DNA from: Saprospirales bacterium
GTDB taxonomy: Bacteria > Bacteroidota > Bacteroidia > Chitinophagales > Saprospiraceae
Reading direction: 5' to 3'
NCBI GenBank assembly: GCA_016711045.1
Contig: JADJTT010000011.1
Span: 225,679 to 289,678, forward strand
Length of the DNA: 64,000 bases
The translations under genes and the position numbers were made by a program. Below the pieces are notes generated by a model. The model saw nothing but the letters and a program-made list of their open reading frames with translations, made no database searches and was not told where the DNA came from. Below, piece by piece: positions 19,070 to 28,111 of this stretch (the first letter of the stretch is position 1; every line of letters begins with the position of its first letter).

Positions 19070-19486
19070 ATGAAGAAGGCTGGACCACAAAACAATTTCC
19101 TGTACACAAAACAATCAAAAGGATTTGCGCGTAATCTTCGGGGCAATATGACAAAGGCAGAGGCTTGCCTATGGAAATATGTGCTCAAAGCTCGTCAAAT
19201 GAAAGGCTATCAATTCAGGAGACAACGGCCAGTTAGAGGATATATAGCAGACTTTCTGTGCAAAGAACTGCTCCTGATCATTGAAGTGGATGGAATAAGC
19301 CATTGCTCGACAGAAGCCATTGAAAAAGATCGAAAAAGAGACTTGGCTCTTCAGGATGCAGGCTTCACAATCCTGAGGTTCTCTAACTGGGAAGTTTTGA
19401 ATCGGATTGATGACGTTGCTATGATGATTGGAGATTGGATCGAAGAAAAAGCGAAAAATTCTCCACCCCCCTACCCCGTGCGCTGA
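19070..19486 (+). CDS. DUF559 endonuclease-domain protein
   Basis: Protein of 138 aa from the ATG at 19070 (a TTG three codons upstream is less likely). The DUF559 fold, related to Vsr-type and restriction-like nucleases, is recognised from RNLRGNMTKAEACLWKYVL, FRRQRPVRGYIADFLC, LLLIIEVDGISHC and the DAGFTILRFSNWEVL motif. The conserved Asp of YIADF and Glu/Asp of IEVDG fit the nuclease core. Biological role is unknown. The last residues (SPPPYPVR) are read from a partial copy of the palindromic repeat, and more repeat copies flank the gene on both sides, so gene and repeat may be linked. Confidence 0.85.
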   Translation: MKKAGPQNNFLYTKQSKGFARNLRGNMTKAEACLWKYVLKARQMKGYQFRRQRPVRGYIADFLCKELLLIIEVDGISHCSTEAIEKDRKRDLALQDAGFTILRFSNWEVLNRIDDVAMMIGDWIEEKAKNSPPPYPVR

Positions 19487-19516
19487 CACTGAAGCTATGG
19501 CGCAAACGTCCAGCAC

Positions 19517-19730
19517 TAATATTTTGTAGGGGGGCAGGAAAAAAGTTCCGGTCTAGGTTATTTGCATGCGCTTGTCCCCCGCTGGCGGGGGTAGGGGGTG
19601 GATGTGATCCATACAATACATTGATCTCCTTACCTTTAGGAACCTAAAATATTGTTATTCCACCCCCTGCCCCCGCCAGCGGGGGACAAGAATGTGCACA
19701 CTCTTTAGATAGTGCTTTTTTCCCCCGAGC
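19517..19730. repeat. Dispersed palindromic repeat, complete copy
   Basis: Left half 19517-19602 (CTAATATTTTGTAGGGGGG end, GGAAAAAAGTTCC, core with TTGTCCCCCGCTGGCGGGGG), spacer with ATACAATACATTGATCTCC, right half 19655-19690 with the inverted core, then a tail resembling that of the 22.2-kb copy (TGTGCA...TAGTGCTT). Confidence 0.88.
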
Positions 19731-19747
19731 AAATTGCCTCCCCTCCA

Positions 19748-20167
19748 TTAATGAAAAACAAACACCGCTACCACTACGATCGACAAGGCCGTCAGCAAAG
19801 CCAATTTGCCCATGCGGGTTGTTTTTTTCAATTGATTTTCAGCATCCCCGCTTTGGGATTTATTTCCCGCAGCGGTGATGCGCATGATCAATAGGATCAA
19901 CACAATGGCCAGCGCCAATTTGGCGATCATCAGGGGGTTGGAGGGCAGGGCGCCCCAATAGGGCGCCATCAAATACAGGCCGGAAATGGTGAGTAATACC
20001 AGGCCAATCTGCCCCATCCGGCTTAAGGCAAGGGTGTTGGACTGAAACTTTAATGCTTCTTTTTTTTCCATTTTCGAAGCGGCTATTCCCAGGAACATAA
20101 ACGCCAGGCTGGTGCCCAAACCCATAGCCAACCCGATGAAGTGGATGATTAATGCGAATTCTTTCAT
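19748..20167 (-). CDS. Four-TM inner-membrane protein beside cytochrome c
   Basis: Small hydrophobic protein of 139 aa from the ATG at 20167 (the longer frame adds 16 residues without a membrane segment). Four predicted TM helices, with a conserved-looking FIGLAMGLGTSLAFMFLG first helix and ISGLYLMAPYWGALPSN loop. It resembles DUF2269/CopD-type membrane proteins but I cannot assign a family firmly. It starts 48 bp after the cytochrome c stop in the same direction, so co-expression and a redox or haem-related role are inferred. Confidence 0.65.
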   Translation of the reverse strand: MKEFALIIHFIGLAMGLGTSLAFMFLGIAASKMEKKEALKFQSNTLALSRMGQIGLVLLTISGLYLMAPYWGALPSNPLMIAKLALAIVLILLIMRITAAGNKSQSGDAENQLKKTTRMGKLALLTALSIVVVAVFVFH

Positions 20168-20215
20168 GACGCTATTTTTTTGATTTTTTATTCTCCCTAA
20201 AAAGTGACTGACCAC

Positions 20216-21208
20216 TTAATTTTTAGTAGACGTACTGGAACTGGTGAATTTCTCGATCCTGGTCTCTACCGGCGCTACGGTCTTTAGATACTGGAATATG
20301 GCCTCCAGATCTTCCTCGGTCATATTCGAAAAGGTATACCACGGCATCACGGTTTGAAACCCCCCGTGGGATACTTTCGGCGCGACGTAATTGCTGTCGC
20401 TGTACAACTTAAACCTGCTGACAAATTGCTCGGCAGACCAGCTGCCTATTCCCGTGGGATGTGGGGTAATATTCGGGGAGCGAACGATGGAACCGTCTTC
20501 CATCGGAAACTCCATCCCGCCGGCGAAAGGCTGGCCGGTGACCGACCCGTTCTCCATTTTGGTGTGGCAATCAAAGCAGGAGGCGGCGGTGACCAGGTAT
20601 TTTCCATACGCCACTTTGTTTTCTTTGGGGGGAATGGGCTTTAAATTTGCCTTTTGAGGGATGGTATTAATGATGATATTCATCGGGAAGTCCGAATGCG
20701 ATTGTTCCGGTACAAATTCGATCGGTTGCAGGGTGCGCAGGTAGGCGATGACCGAGTAGATGTCTTCCTGGTCCAATTGACCGAAATTGTGGTGCGGCAT
20801 GATGGGAAAAAGGGCTCTCCCATCTTTCGCGACGCCCGTAGTGATGGCCCTGAACACCTCTCCATCGGTCCAGTCGCCCAATCCGTAGGGCGTGATGTTG
20901 CTCGATATATACTTGCCGGGGAACCCCAACCGGTGGTCGTGCACCTCTCCGCCCATCCCCCTCGTGTCCGGTTTACTCGGACCGGCAAATACGTCCCAGT
21001 CTCTTTGCGAATGGCACTGCATGCAGACCATCACACTATTTGCCAGGTATTCGCCACGCGCTACCTGAGTGGAGGAATGCTCGATCACGAGATCCTGCGG
21101 GGCGCCTACATTGGGAAGGGCCACTTTTACATACGTGATCAGGGATGCACTGATGAGCCCCAGGGAGAGGAGGGTAAATCCTAAAATCTGAATCCATTTC
21201 TTTTTCAT
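20216..21208 (-). CDS. Di-haem cytochrome c, membrane-anchored
   Basis: Protein of 330 aa from the ATG at 21208. One N-terminal TM helix (about 8-28) is followed by two cytochrome c domains with haem-binding motifs CMQCH (Cys62-His66) and CFDCH (Cys211-His215). Methionine-containing segments such as PIMPHHNFGQL and TVMPWYTFSNM, each followed by a helix ending in AYLRTL/QYLKTV, provide likely axial Met ligands. The pattern resembles the c-type subunits of periplasmic alcohol/aldehyde dehydrogenases, but no dehydrogenase is adjacent. Gene order is AraC regulator, cytochrome, membrane protein, all leftward. Confidence 0.9.
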   Translation of the reverse strand: MKKKWIQILGFTLLSLGLISASLITYVKVALPNVGAPQDLVIEHSSTQVARGEYLANSVMVCMQCHSQRDWDVFAGPSKPDTRGMGGEVHDHRLGFPGKYISSNITPYGLGDWTDGEVFRAITTGVAKDGRALFPIMPHHNFGQLDQEDIYSVIAYLRTLQPIEFVPEQSHSDFPMNIIINTIPQKANLKPIPPKENKVAYGKYLVTAASCFDCHTKMENGSVTGQPFAGGMEFPMEDGSIVRSPNITPHPTGIGSWSAEQFVSRFKLYSDSNYVAPKVSHGGFQTVMPWYTFSNMTEEDLEAIFQYLKTVAPVETRIEKFTSSSTSTKN

Positions 21209-21286
21209 GACGCTACTTTTAATACATTTTGATAATGCACAAAAGTAGGCCGGTGGATTCTTCAAAAATTGTACAGGAGTAACATG

Positions 21287-22093
21287 CTACCAGGGAAGGA
21301 TGCCGGGAAGGCCGGTCTTGTTGTTTTTATAATGCCCCGGCGTCATGCGGGCAAACTCTTCAAAAACCCGGATGAAATGGGCCTGGTCGTAAAACCCGGA
21401 TTCGAGTCCTACCTGTGTCAGGCTAAGGTTGGACTGGTGGATCAACTGGATCGCATGATTAAACTGCTGGTATCGAAGCAGCTTGCCGGGAGGAAGTCCA
21501 AACCAATCTTTAAACATCCGGTTGGTATGCATTTTACTATAGCCGGAGTAATCATTCACATCCGGGCGCTTGCCTTGCAGGACATCCCGCTTCATCAATT
21601 TCACCACCTGGCTTAACTTCATCGCCAGGTGCAGGTCCTCGACCTGATTCAGCTTTTGAAAAAAGTAGTCTTCCAGCCAGCGCGCTCGTTCCGGAAAAGA
21701 GCTCAACGTCCGGATATGTTCTTCGATGTAATCCATCTCCTTCGTGAAGGCCCACTCCACCGCAACATCCTTTACCTCTTCGGTAGGCAACTTAAAAAAA
21801 GCCTTCGCCGCTACAGGCGCCATGATCAACCCTACCACATGGAGCCCTTCCATATCAAAGTAAATGGGTTTGGTGTGCAGCCCGGAGAGAAAGCAAAATT
21901 TTTCGGTCGGATTAAACACCTTGGAATCGACGTTTTCGCCTTTGATGCCCTGTATTTTCTTGCCGATATTGAAGATCAGGGTGACGGTATTGTCGGGGAG
22001 AAACTGCACCCGCATAGGGAAAGTCACTTTCCGTTCGTAGATGGAAAGGACCAACTGGGTCAGTTTGGCAGGTTTGTATTCGATAAACTCCAT
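21287..22093 (-). CDS. AraC-family transcriptional regulator
   Basis: Protein of 268 aa. N-terminal sensing domain begins MEFIEYKPAKLTQLVLSIY with the VQFLPDNTVTLIFNIG signature found in Bacteroidota AraC regulators. The C-terminal double HTH runs about 165-260, with SKMHTNRMFKDWFGLPPG in the first part and VGLESGFYDQAHFIRVFEEF followed by PGHYK in the second, the classic AraC/XylS signature. It is 78 bp upstream of the cytochrome c gene and probably controls it. A palindromic repeat copy lies just upstream of its start. Confidence 0.93.
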   Translation of the reverse strand: MEFIEYKPAKLTQLVLSIYERKVTFPMRVQFLPDNTVTLIFNIGKKIQGIKGENVDSKVFNPTEKFCFLSGLHTKPIYFDMEGLHVVGLIMAPVAAKAFFKLPTEEVKDVAVEWAFTKEMDYIEEHIRTLSSFPERARWLEDYFFQKLNQVEDLHLAMKLSQVVKLMKRDVLQGKRPDVNDYSGYSKMHTNRMFKDWFGLPPGKLLRYQQFNHAIQLIHQSNLSLTQVGLESGFYDQAHFIRVFEEFARMTPGHYKNNKTGLPGILPW

Positions 22094-22190
22094 GATTTAA
22101 TGGGGTTATTGCGCTATCAGGGAGTCAATATAAGGAATTTTTCAGGATTTTGAAAGGCGGAAATGACAACGGTCAATCTGGAATGTGTGC

Positions 22191-22383
22191 ACGCGCTTGT
22201 CCCCCGCTGGCGGGGGTTGGGGGTGGACATGCTCCATACAATACATTGATTTCCTTGCCTTTAGGGGGCTGAAATATTGTCATTCCACCCCCTGCCCCCG
22301 CCAGCGGGGGACAAGAATGTGCAAATTTTTTAGACAGTGCTTATTTTCCCCGGGCATTGCGTGTACCCGTCAAGATTAGCGCC
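22191..22383. repeat. Dispersed palindromic repeat, copy at 22.2 kb
   Basis: Core CCCCCGCTGGCGGGGG at about 22200, spacer with CATACAATACATTGATTTCC, inverted core at about 22300, tail with TAGACAGTGCTTATTT and a degenerate outer end TCAAGATTAGCGCC near 22370. The 375-bp gap between 22094 and 22468 holds nothing else recognisable. Confidence 0.87.
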
Positions 22384-22468
22384 AAAGAGAGGACCGGCCC
22401 CTGCGCCATCGCTTCAGCGGCGGCCTGGGGCTGAGTGCGAAAACAGGTACAGCAGGTACCATCAGTTA

Positions 22469-22861
22469 TTAACCGCTGATTCGACTACGCCAATTCAAGG
22501 CATACCAAACGATAAAGGCAGTGGTAGAAATTTCTACGATGCTGAAAAAGAGGTAATGAAGGGTCGGCGTTCCCACTAACAAGCTCCCGCCTTGAATAAC
22601 CGTAAGCAGGAGACCGGCGACAATATTGAAAACCCGGTTGATCTTGTCATTCAAAACCCTGGACAGCACAATCATGAGCATTGGAATTTCCATCAGGATG
22701 GCAAAGGTCAGCAAGAAGGGCTGGTCAATTTTTACGCCCCCCATATTGCCGGACAGAATTTGCTTCAATTCTTCCGAATACATCAATGTGAACACATCGC
22801 AAAAGATGAAATTGACCGTTAAAAACACCCACAGGGTGGAAAGTAGTATTTTTTTGTCCAT
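22469..22861 (-). CDS. DUF6326-like membrane protein
   Basis: Protein of 130 aa with four predicted TM helices: LLSTLWVFLTVNFIFCDVF, LLTFAILMEIPMLMIVLS, VFNIVAGLLLTVIQGGS and a final helix ending in IVWYALNW. The order of helices, the VLSRVL loop after the second and the short polar tail match a small family of uncharacterised four-TM proteins (DUF6326) that I recognise from Bacteroidota. No function is known. It lies 46 bp from the pseudouridine synthase stop, same strand, with no visible functional link. Confidence 0.6.
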   Translation of the reverse strand: MDKKILLSTLWVFLTVNFIFCDVFTLMYSEELKQILSGNMGGVKIDQPFLLTFAILMEIPMLMIVLSRVLNDKINRVFNIVAGLLLTVIQGGSLLVGTPTLHYLFFSIVEISTTAFIVWYALNWRSRISG

Positions 22862-22907
22862 GGAAGGAAGGAATGTGTAAGGTTAAAATTGTTTTTGTAC
22901 AAATCCA

Positions 22908-23618
22908 TTATTTTTCAGCGACCCGATCCTCGAGTTCCACGATTTCTTCTTTCGTTAAAAAACGCCACGTGCCCTCTTTTAGCCCCCCTAATTTGAGGTG
23001 CATGATCCGTACTCTTTTCAATGCCTTTACTTCATAGCCGCAGTATTCGCACATCCGCCTGATCTGTCTGTTCAATCCCTGTGTCAAAATAATACGGAAC
23101 GTTTGTTCATCCAGTTGCCTTATTTTGCAAGGCAACGTCTTGGTGCCCAACATGGGAATGGGTCTCGACATTTGGAACAAAAACTTTTTGGTAATAGGGG
23201 CATCTACTTTTACGATATATTCTTTTTCATGATAATTCTCTTTTCTCAAAATACGATTCACAATATCTCCATCATTCGTCAACAAGATCAACCCCGTTGA
23301 ATTGTTATCCAATCGCCCTATTGGAAATATCCGCTGATCGAAATTGACGAAATCCAGAATATTGCTGATGTCACTTCTATCTGTAGTGCAGGTGATTCCG
23401 GGTGGCTTATTCAGAAGGATGTAGACAATATCCACGGCGATCTCCAGTAGTTTTCCATCTATTGACACCTTGTTTCCGGGAAATACCCGGTTGCCCTTGA
23501 CCGCTACTTTCCCATCGATCATCACCCGGCCTTCTTCGATCCACTTATCCGCCTCCCTGCGCCAGCAAAGCCCTTTGCTGCTTATGTACTTGTTGAGGCT
23601 TTCCGAATCTTGATTCAT
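22908..23618 (-). CDS. rluF: 23S rRNA pseudouridine synthase RluF-like
   Basis: Protein of 236 aa of the RsuA/RluE/RluF family. An N-terminal S4 RNA-binding domain (LNKYISSKGLCWRREADKWI, about 8-60) is followed by the catalytic domain with GRLDNNSTGLILLTNDG, where Asp104 is the catalytic aspartate, and a C-terminal LTQGLNRQIRRMCEYCGYEV motif typical of RluF/YjbC. It isomerises a uridine in 23S rRNA (U2604 in E. coli numbering for RluF). Length and motifs are complete. It stands alone on the minus strand. Confidence 0.92.
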   Translation of the reverse strand: MNQDSESLNKYISSKGLCWRREADKWIEEGRVMIDGKVAVKGNRVFPGNKVSIDGKLLEIAVDIVYILLNKPPGITCTTDRSDISNILDFVNFDQRIFPIGRLDNNSTGLILLTNDGDIVNRILRKENYHEKEYIVKVDAPITKKFLFQMSRPIPMLGTKTLPCKIRQLDEQTFRIILTQGLNRQIRRMCEYCGYEVKALKRVRIMHLKLGGLKEGTWRFLTKEEIVELEDRVAEK

Positions 23619-23745
23619 CTTGCTACCTGCATTTTTTGAGTTAGCGCATTAGTCCAATATCAGCACCCGATCATTCCTCGTTGCCTTTTGTGGGGGCAAG
23701 ATACGCATACTTTTCTCCTTGCTTGTCAGGGGGCATCCGGCATTT

Positions 23746-25176
23746 CTACTGTTTCCAGGATATTGTGACGTTGGCGTTTGCCTTATTGAAGTCAGCCGAT
23801 GTGTTTATAAAATTAATTTCGTCTCGTTTTGTAAATACATTATCGCTGAAGGTGGCGTATTTTTCCAATGCTTTCCCTTTCTTGTCAAAGTCCAACTGTT
23901 TGTTCTTATTGCTGTCCATAAAAGTCAACATTGCATATTTCCCATTTTTTAGTCCGTAAATATGCACGACAAGTGTTCTTCCTTTACCAATAATGGTATT
24001 ATTTAGATAACCGCCCGTTACTGCCTGTCTTTTGTTAAAATTCTGTTCACTATCCATAACGGCTAAAAAGACTGTTTGCCTGTCGTCTTCTATAGGAACA
24101 GAAATTTCAAAATGGAAGTAATTGTCGGAAAAAAGGCTTGTTGAATTTTGGCTTTGCAGAAATTGATGTTGGCTTATGTCTTTGATAACGCTTTCGTCAA
24201 AACCCAGATGCATCAAAGAAGGAGATACATAGGAAAAGTTAATCGGCTCGGTAAGTGAAATTAGTACGTCACCTAAATTTTTCGTTTCATTTTGATTTAG
24301 CGGAAAATAGTTCAGGCCATTGCTAAAGTCCAGATCCAGAATATTGATGGTTTTGATTTCCTTGTGGGTGTCAGTAAAGAACGAAATGCTTTTTTGGTTG
24401 ATATTGTAAACAATACTCCACATTGTTTTGAAACTACCTTTGTATATGGTTACTTTTTTCAGCATGTCAAACGCATACGCTTCATTCAGCTTGCGTTGGC
24501 TGTTTATAGTTAAAACTTCCTGCTCCAACTGATAATAGCGGTAGGTTGGGGCAGTGTTGTTTTTACGTATTCCTTTTATTTGATTTTTGTAAGGTTCGGA
24601 ACTAAGGACAGCGTTGTTTGTAATGGCTTGACAGGTATTGGCTTCTTTTTCGTAAGCAGTAGCTTTGCCGTTCAGGTATTCAATAATTACGCTTTCACCC
24701 GTACTATCTGTTATAATGTAATGAATTTTCCCTTTTATGGGATAAATTTTCAGGTTATCTAAATGGCTAATTACTTGCTGAACGTTCTCAAAATTATCTA
24801 ACTGATACTGTATCCATTCCAGCTCATTTACATACAGCTTTTCTTCGCTGATGTTGTATTTGGTGAGTTCCAGCCATAGCATTTCTACTACCAATCCTTT
24901 TTCATTCATTCCGCCATAAGGCATTTCCTTTCCGTTTTGGTTGAATGTAACGCTGCCGTATTTACTCGTCCATTGTGCCTGTTCGCCTTTATGTGTAAAA
25001 TAGGCGATTTTATTTGTTCCTCGCAGGTTTTTCACGATGATGCCATCCCTGTAAGTCCAATCAAAGTTCTTTGCCAACAAGATTTGATCCCCGTTTTTCA
25101 ACACCACAGCTGAGCAGGGATATGCTACGTTTATTGTGGCAAGTATTGTCAGGAGGGTGAAAAATAGTTTAGTCAT
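23746..25176 (-). CDS. Secreted choloylglycine-hydrolase-like (Ntn) enzyme with C-terminal DUF2141
   Basis: Protein of 476 aa. After a signal peptide ending VAYP, Cys21 would become the N-terminal nucleophile of an Ntn hydrolase; CSAVVLKNGDQILLAKNFDW is the start motif of the linear amide C-N hydrolase (choloylglycine hydrolase, C59) family. Other family landmarks are the GKEMPYGGMNEKGLVVEML segment and ITDSTGESVIIEYLNG. Residues about 355-476 match a DUF2141 beta-sandwich (VFLAVMDSEQNF, YAMLTFMDSNKNKQLD). The substrate, an amide such as an N-acyl amino acid or acyl-homoserine, is unknown. Signal cleavage exactly before the Cys is consistent with self-activation. Confidence 0.83.
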   Translation of the reverse strand: MTKLFFTLLTILATINVAYPCSAVVLKNGDQILLAKNFDWTYRDGIIVKNLRGTNKIAYFTHKGEQAQWTSKYGSVTFNQNGKEMPYGGMNEKGLVVEMLWLELTKYNISEEKLYVNELEWIQYQLDNFENVQQVISHLDNLKIYPIKGKIHYIITDSTGESVIIEYLNGKATAYEKEANTCQAITNNAVLSSEPYKNQIKGIRKNNTAPTYRYYQLEQEVLTINSQRKLNEAYAFDMLKKVTIYKGSFKTMWSIVYNINQKSISFFTDTHKEIKTINILDLDFSNGLNYFPLNQNETKNLGDVLISLTEPINFSYVSPSLMHLGFDESVIKDISQHQFLQSQNSTSLFSDNYFHFEISVPIEDDRQTVFLAVMDSEQNFNKRQAVTGGYLNNTIIGKGRTLVVHIYGLKNGKYAMLTFMDSNKNKQLDFDKKGKALEKYATFSDNVFTKRDEINFINTSADFNKANANVTISWKQ

Positions 25177-25244
25177 TCTTGTCTGTTTTGTTTGAGCGCT
25201 AAACCCCGGGCTTCACCCGGAGCTATTCATGTTTCACACATCCA

Positions 25245-25262
25245 GGGCTAATCTTGTAGGGG
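25245..25262. repeat. Solo outer end of the palindromic repeat
   Basis: GCTAATCTTGTAGGGGTG matches the outer end of the dispersed repeat (compare 18373 and 62695) with no core nearby. It lies just downstream of the GH3 stop codon. Confidence 0.7.
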
Positions 25263-25270
25263 TGGGGCCT

Positions 25271-28045
25271 TTATTCTTTAACCACCTTCTTAAAATGCCT
25301 CTTAAACTTGTCTTTAATCTCGACAAAATAAACCCCTGCCGGTAAGTTGGCATCAAGGGGGAAAGAAAACGTGTTTGTTCCGGCAGTTAATCGTCCTCGA
25401 TACAGGGCTTGAACCAATTTTCCGGAAGGATCAATGAGTTGGATCTGCACGTTTTGGGTGGTTGCATTTGAAAACTCAAGCGACAACACATCGCTCACCG
25501 GATTGGGATAAGCCTCTATATGTTGAATGAGCGAATGCAGCGGACTCATAGCGGCACTGACCAATCCAAAATTAAAATAGTTGATATTGAACGCGTCTGA
25601 TTGTGCCTGTACTTGCATGGAATAAAATCCTTCTTCGAGATAAATCGACGTGGTAAAGTCTTGCCAGTTTTGCCAGCCACCTGTGGCGGTATATGTAACC
25701 TGCGTTTCCAAAGAATCGTTGAAGGTGATAAGCAATGTACCTCCGGAAAAGCCTGCGATCCTGTTTACGATATTGTATAAGCCCGATTGAGTGACTTGCA
25801 CATTATATTTCAACCAGTCTCCAGCTTCGATGTACCCCACATTCAAGCCTCCACCAATATCGCTGCAAGATTCCGTCTGAATGCCATTCATTTCGAAATA
25901 ATCTTCCGCTTCAATTTTTCCGGGGATCAGGTGCGAAATGTTCAGGCCGCTCACCGCATTGTATACAAAATAATTCGTCAAGCTGTCCAATATCAAATCG
26001 GAGGACGCGATAGCTGTCCCCGCATAAGACAGGGTCACCTCTTCCTCATACTGGATCGGGGTGTTCAATGAAAATAAAAGGATACTCTCGTCAAAATCCG
26101 CGATGCTGATTCCGTTGATGATATTGGGCGCCGGCGCCCCGTCAATATGCACCTCAAAATCGGAGAGGGCCGCGTTCATGGCGGTTATTTTATCAGAAAG
26201 TGCGAGCAGGATCGTATTGCCGTCTTTGCTGGTAGTTGCGGCATAAGGCAAGAGTTTTTCAAAGGAGGTATCCGTGGGAAATTCAAGTAGCCCCGCTTTG
26301 TAGGCAAACAAGGGCGCGTAATTGCTATCCCCAAAGTTGATGGGTATCTGCGACATTTCTCTTGGCCATGAATGCGTGAGTTTCCCGGAAGGTTGATAAT
26401 CCCCAAAAAGCACCTCCGCAATACCCGCTCCTTCTGTTCCGGGGTACCAGGCAGCGATCATGGCATCGGTATAGGGCAACATTTCGCCAAGGATCATCGG
26501 CCGCCCCGAAACCAGCAACGCAATGGTGGGTATTCCGGCTTCTTTGAGGTTTTTCATTACCTGGATATCCGCTCCGTCCAGGAGGAGGGATGTTCGGTCC
26601 CCAACGCCCTCTGCATAAGGCGTTTTTTCGCCGACCACCACCACGGCTACATCCACGGGGCCGCTATAATCGCCCGTGGGGGAATAAATGACCTGGCTGT
26701 TTTCCGCTATTTGTTGAATGCCGGTAAGGATATCCGTGCCTTCTGTAATGCTGCCGTTGGAGCCCTGCCAGGAAATCGTCCATCCGCCACACTGCGCGCC
26801 CAGGTCTGCGGCTAAAGCGCCAACGACCAGGATGGTTTGATCATTCTTTTGAAGCGGAAGGACCTCATTTTTGGCATTCAACAACACCATCGATTCCCGT
26901 ACGGCCTGCCTTGCTACATCCCGGTGAGCTGGAGAACCAAAAGAAGCAGCCAGCGCACCATCGGTGAAAGGTTCCTCAAATAGATTTAAGCGGAATTTTT
27001 GCTTCAATATTCTTCGCACGGCGTCGTCTATTCTATCCTCGCTCACTTCATTATCTTCTACCAGACTGATTAAATGACCAATAAAGACCTCATACTGGTC
27101 AGGCACCATGACCATATCGATCCCGGCATTAATCCCTCTTTTTATAGCGGTTCGGTAATCTTCCTCAATTTGATCAACCCCCTTCCAATCGGAAATAATA
27201 AAGCCTTCAAACCCCAATTCGTCTTTCAACACATCTGTCAGCAAATATTCATGGCCGTGCAGTTTCTCCCCATTCCAACTGTTATAGGACGCCATCACCG
27301 TAGCTACTCCGGCGTCAATAGCATCGATATATCCTTCCATGTGCACAGTACGAAGGACCTCTTCGGTTACAGCCGTATTGCCCTGGTCAATTCCGTCTGT
27401 CGTACCGCCATCTCCGACAAAATGCTTGGCGCAGGCAAGGATCGTTTCGCTCGCGCCCAGGTCGCTTCCCTGAAGGCCCACCACCGATTCTTTCGCCATT
27501 ATTTTTTGTATTTCAGCGGTTTCCCCAAACCCTTCATACGTTCTCCCCCACCGTTCATTTTGGGGTACGGCAATACAGGGCGAAAAGGTCCAGTCGATAC
27601 CCGTAGCAGCCACTTCTTTGGCGATGATTTCATTGGCCGTTCTGACCAGGTCGGGGTTCCAGGTACATCCCATTCCAATATTGTGCGGAAAGATCACCGC
27701 TCCATAGACGTTGTTATGCCCATGCACCGCATCGATACCATAAAGGATCGGGATCCCCAAATTGCTTTGCAGGGCGATGCTTTGAAAGTTGTCATACATA
27801 CTTGCCCAGGCAGCGCGCGTATTGGGGGTAGGCGCCGAACCACCTCCGCTTAAAATCGAGCCAATCCCATAAGTTGCCAGGTCCTGGATATTATTAAATT
27901 CACCCCTTTCCACTTGTGTCATCTGCCCTACTTTCTCTTCGAGGGTCATTAACATCAGTACGCTGTCCGCCAGCTGATCAAGCGTCTGGCCTATTGCGCT
28001 CAGGCTTATGAGGAGGTTTATTAAAATGAGTAAGGGGTATTTCAT
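25271..28045 (-). CDS. GH3 beta-glucosidase with CBM6 and T9SS sorting domain
   Basis: Protein of 924 aa. Signal peptide (LLISLSAIGQ), GH3 N-terminal barrel (YGIDAVHGHNNVYG near 102-115; HFVGDGGTTDGIDQGNT near 208-224) with nucleophile Asp286 in FIISDWKGVDQI, and GH3 C-terminal domain (CGGWTISWQG, GEKTPYAEGVGD, about 400-600). A CBM6-like module follows (IPGKIEAEDYFEMNG to NVGYIEAGDWLKYNVQV, about 705-835). The C-terminus (AYPNPVSDVLSLEF, LPAGVYFVEIKD, about 845-924) is a type A T9SS signal, so the enzyme is exported across the outer membrane. It should release glucose from beta-glucan oligosaccharides and complement the 0-15 kb locus, though it lies 10 kb away. Confidence 0.93.
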   Translation of the reverse strand: MKYPLLILINLLISLSAIGQTLDQLADSVLMLMTLEEKVGQMTQVERGEFNNIQDLATYGIGSILSGGGSAPTPNTRAAWASMYDNFQSIALQSNLGIPILYGIDAVHGHNNVYGAVIFPHNIGMGCTWNPDLVRTANEIIAKEVAATGIDWTFSPCIAVPQNERWGRTYEGFGETAEIQKIMAKESVVGLQGSDLGASETILACAKHFVGDGGTTDGIDQGNTAVTEEVLRTVHMEGYIDAIDAGVATVMASYNSWNGEKLHGHEYLLTDVLKDELGFEGFIISDWKGVDQIEEDYRTAIKRGINAGIDMVMVPDQYEVFIGHLISLVEDNEVSEDRIDDAVRRILKQKFRLNLFEEPFTDGALAASFGSPAHRDVARQAVRESMVLLNAKNEVLPLQKNDQTILVVGALAADLGAQCGGWTISWQGSNGSITEGTDILTGIQQIAENSQVIYSPTGDYSGPVDVAVVVVGEKTPYAEGVGDRTSLLLDGADIQVMKNLKEAGIPTIALLVSGRPMILGEMLPYTDAMIAAWYPGTEGAGIAEVLFGDYQPSGKLTHSWPREMSQIPINFGDSNYAPLFAYKAGLLEFPTDTSFEKLLPYAATTSKDGNTILLALSDKITAMNAALSDFEVHIDGAPAPNIINGISIADFDESILLFSLNTPIQYEEEVTLSYAGTAIASSDLILDSLTNYFVYNAVSGLNISHLIPGKIEAEDYFEMNGIQTESCSDIGGGLNVGYIEAGDWLKYNVQVTQSGLYNIVNRIAGFSGGTLLITFNDSLETQVTYTATGGWQNWQDFTTSIYLEEGFYSMQVQAQSDAFNINYFNFGLVSAAMSPLHSLIQHIEAYPNPVSDVLSLEFSNATTQNVQIQLIDPSGKLVQALYRGRLTAGTNTFSFPLDANLPAGVYFVEIKDKFKRHFKKVVKE

Positions 28046-28111
28046 GGGTGGAAGTTGTTTTATCGGTGAAATGAAGTTGCTGCCATCCCCCTTGCTGATG
28101 GGGCGGGGGCA

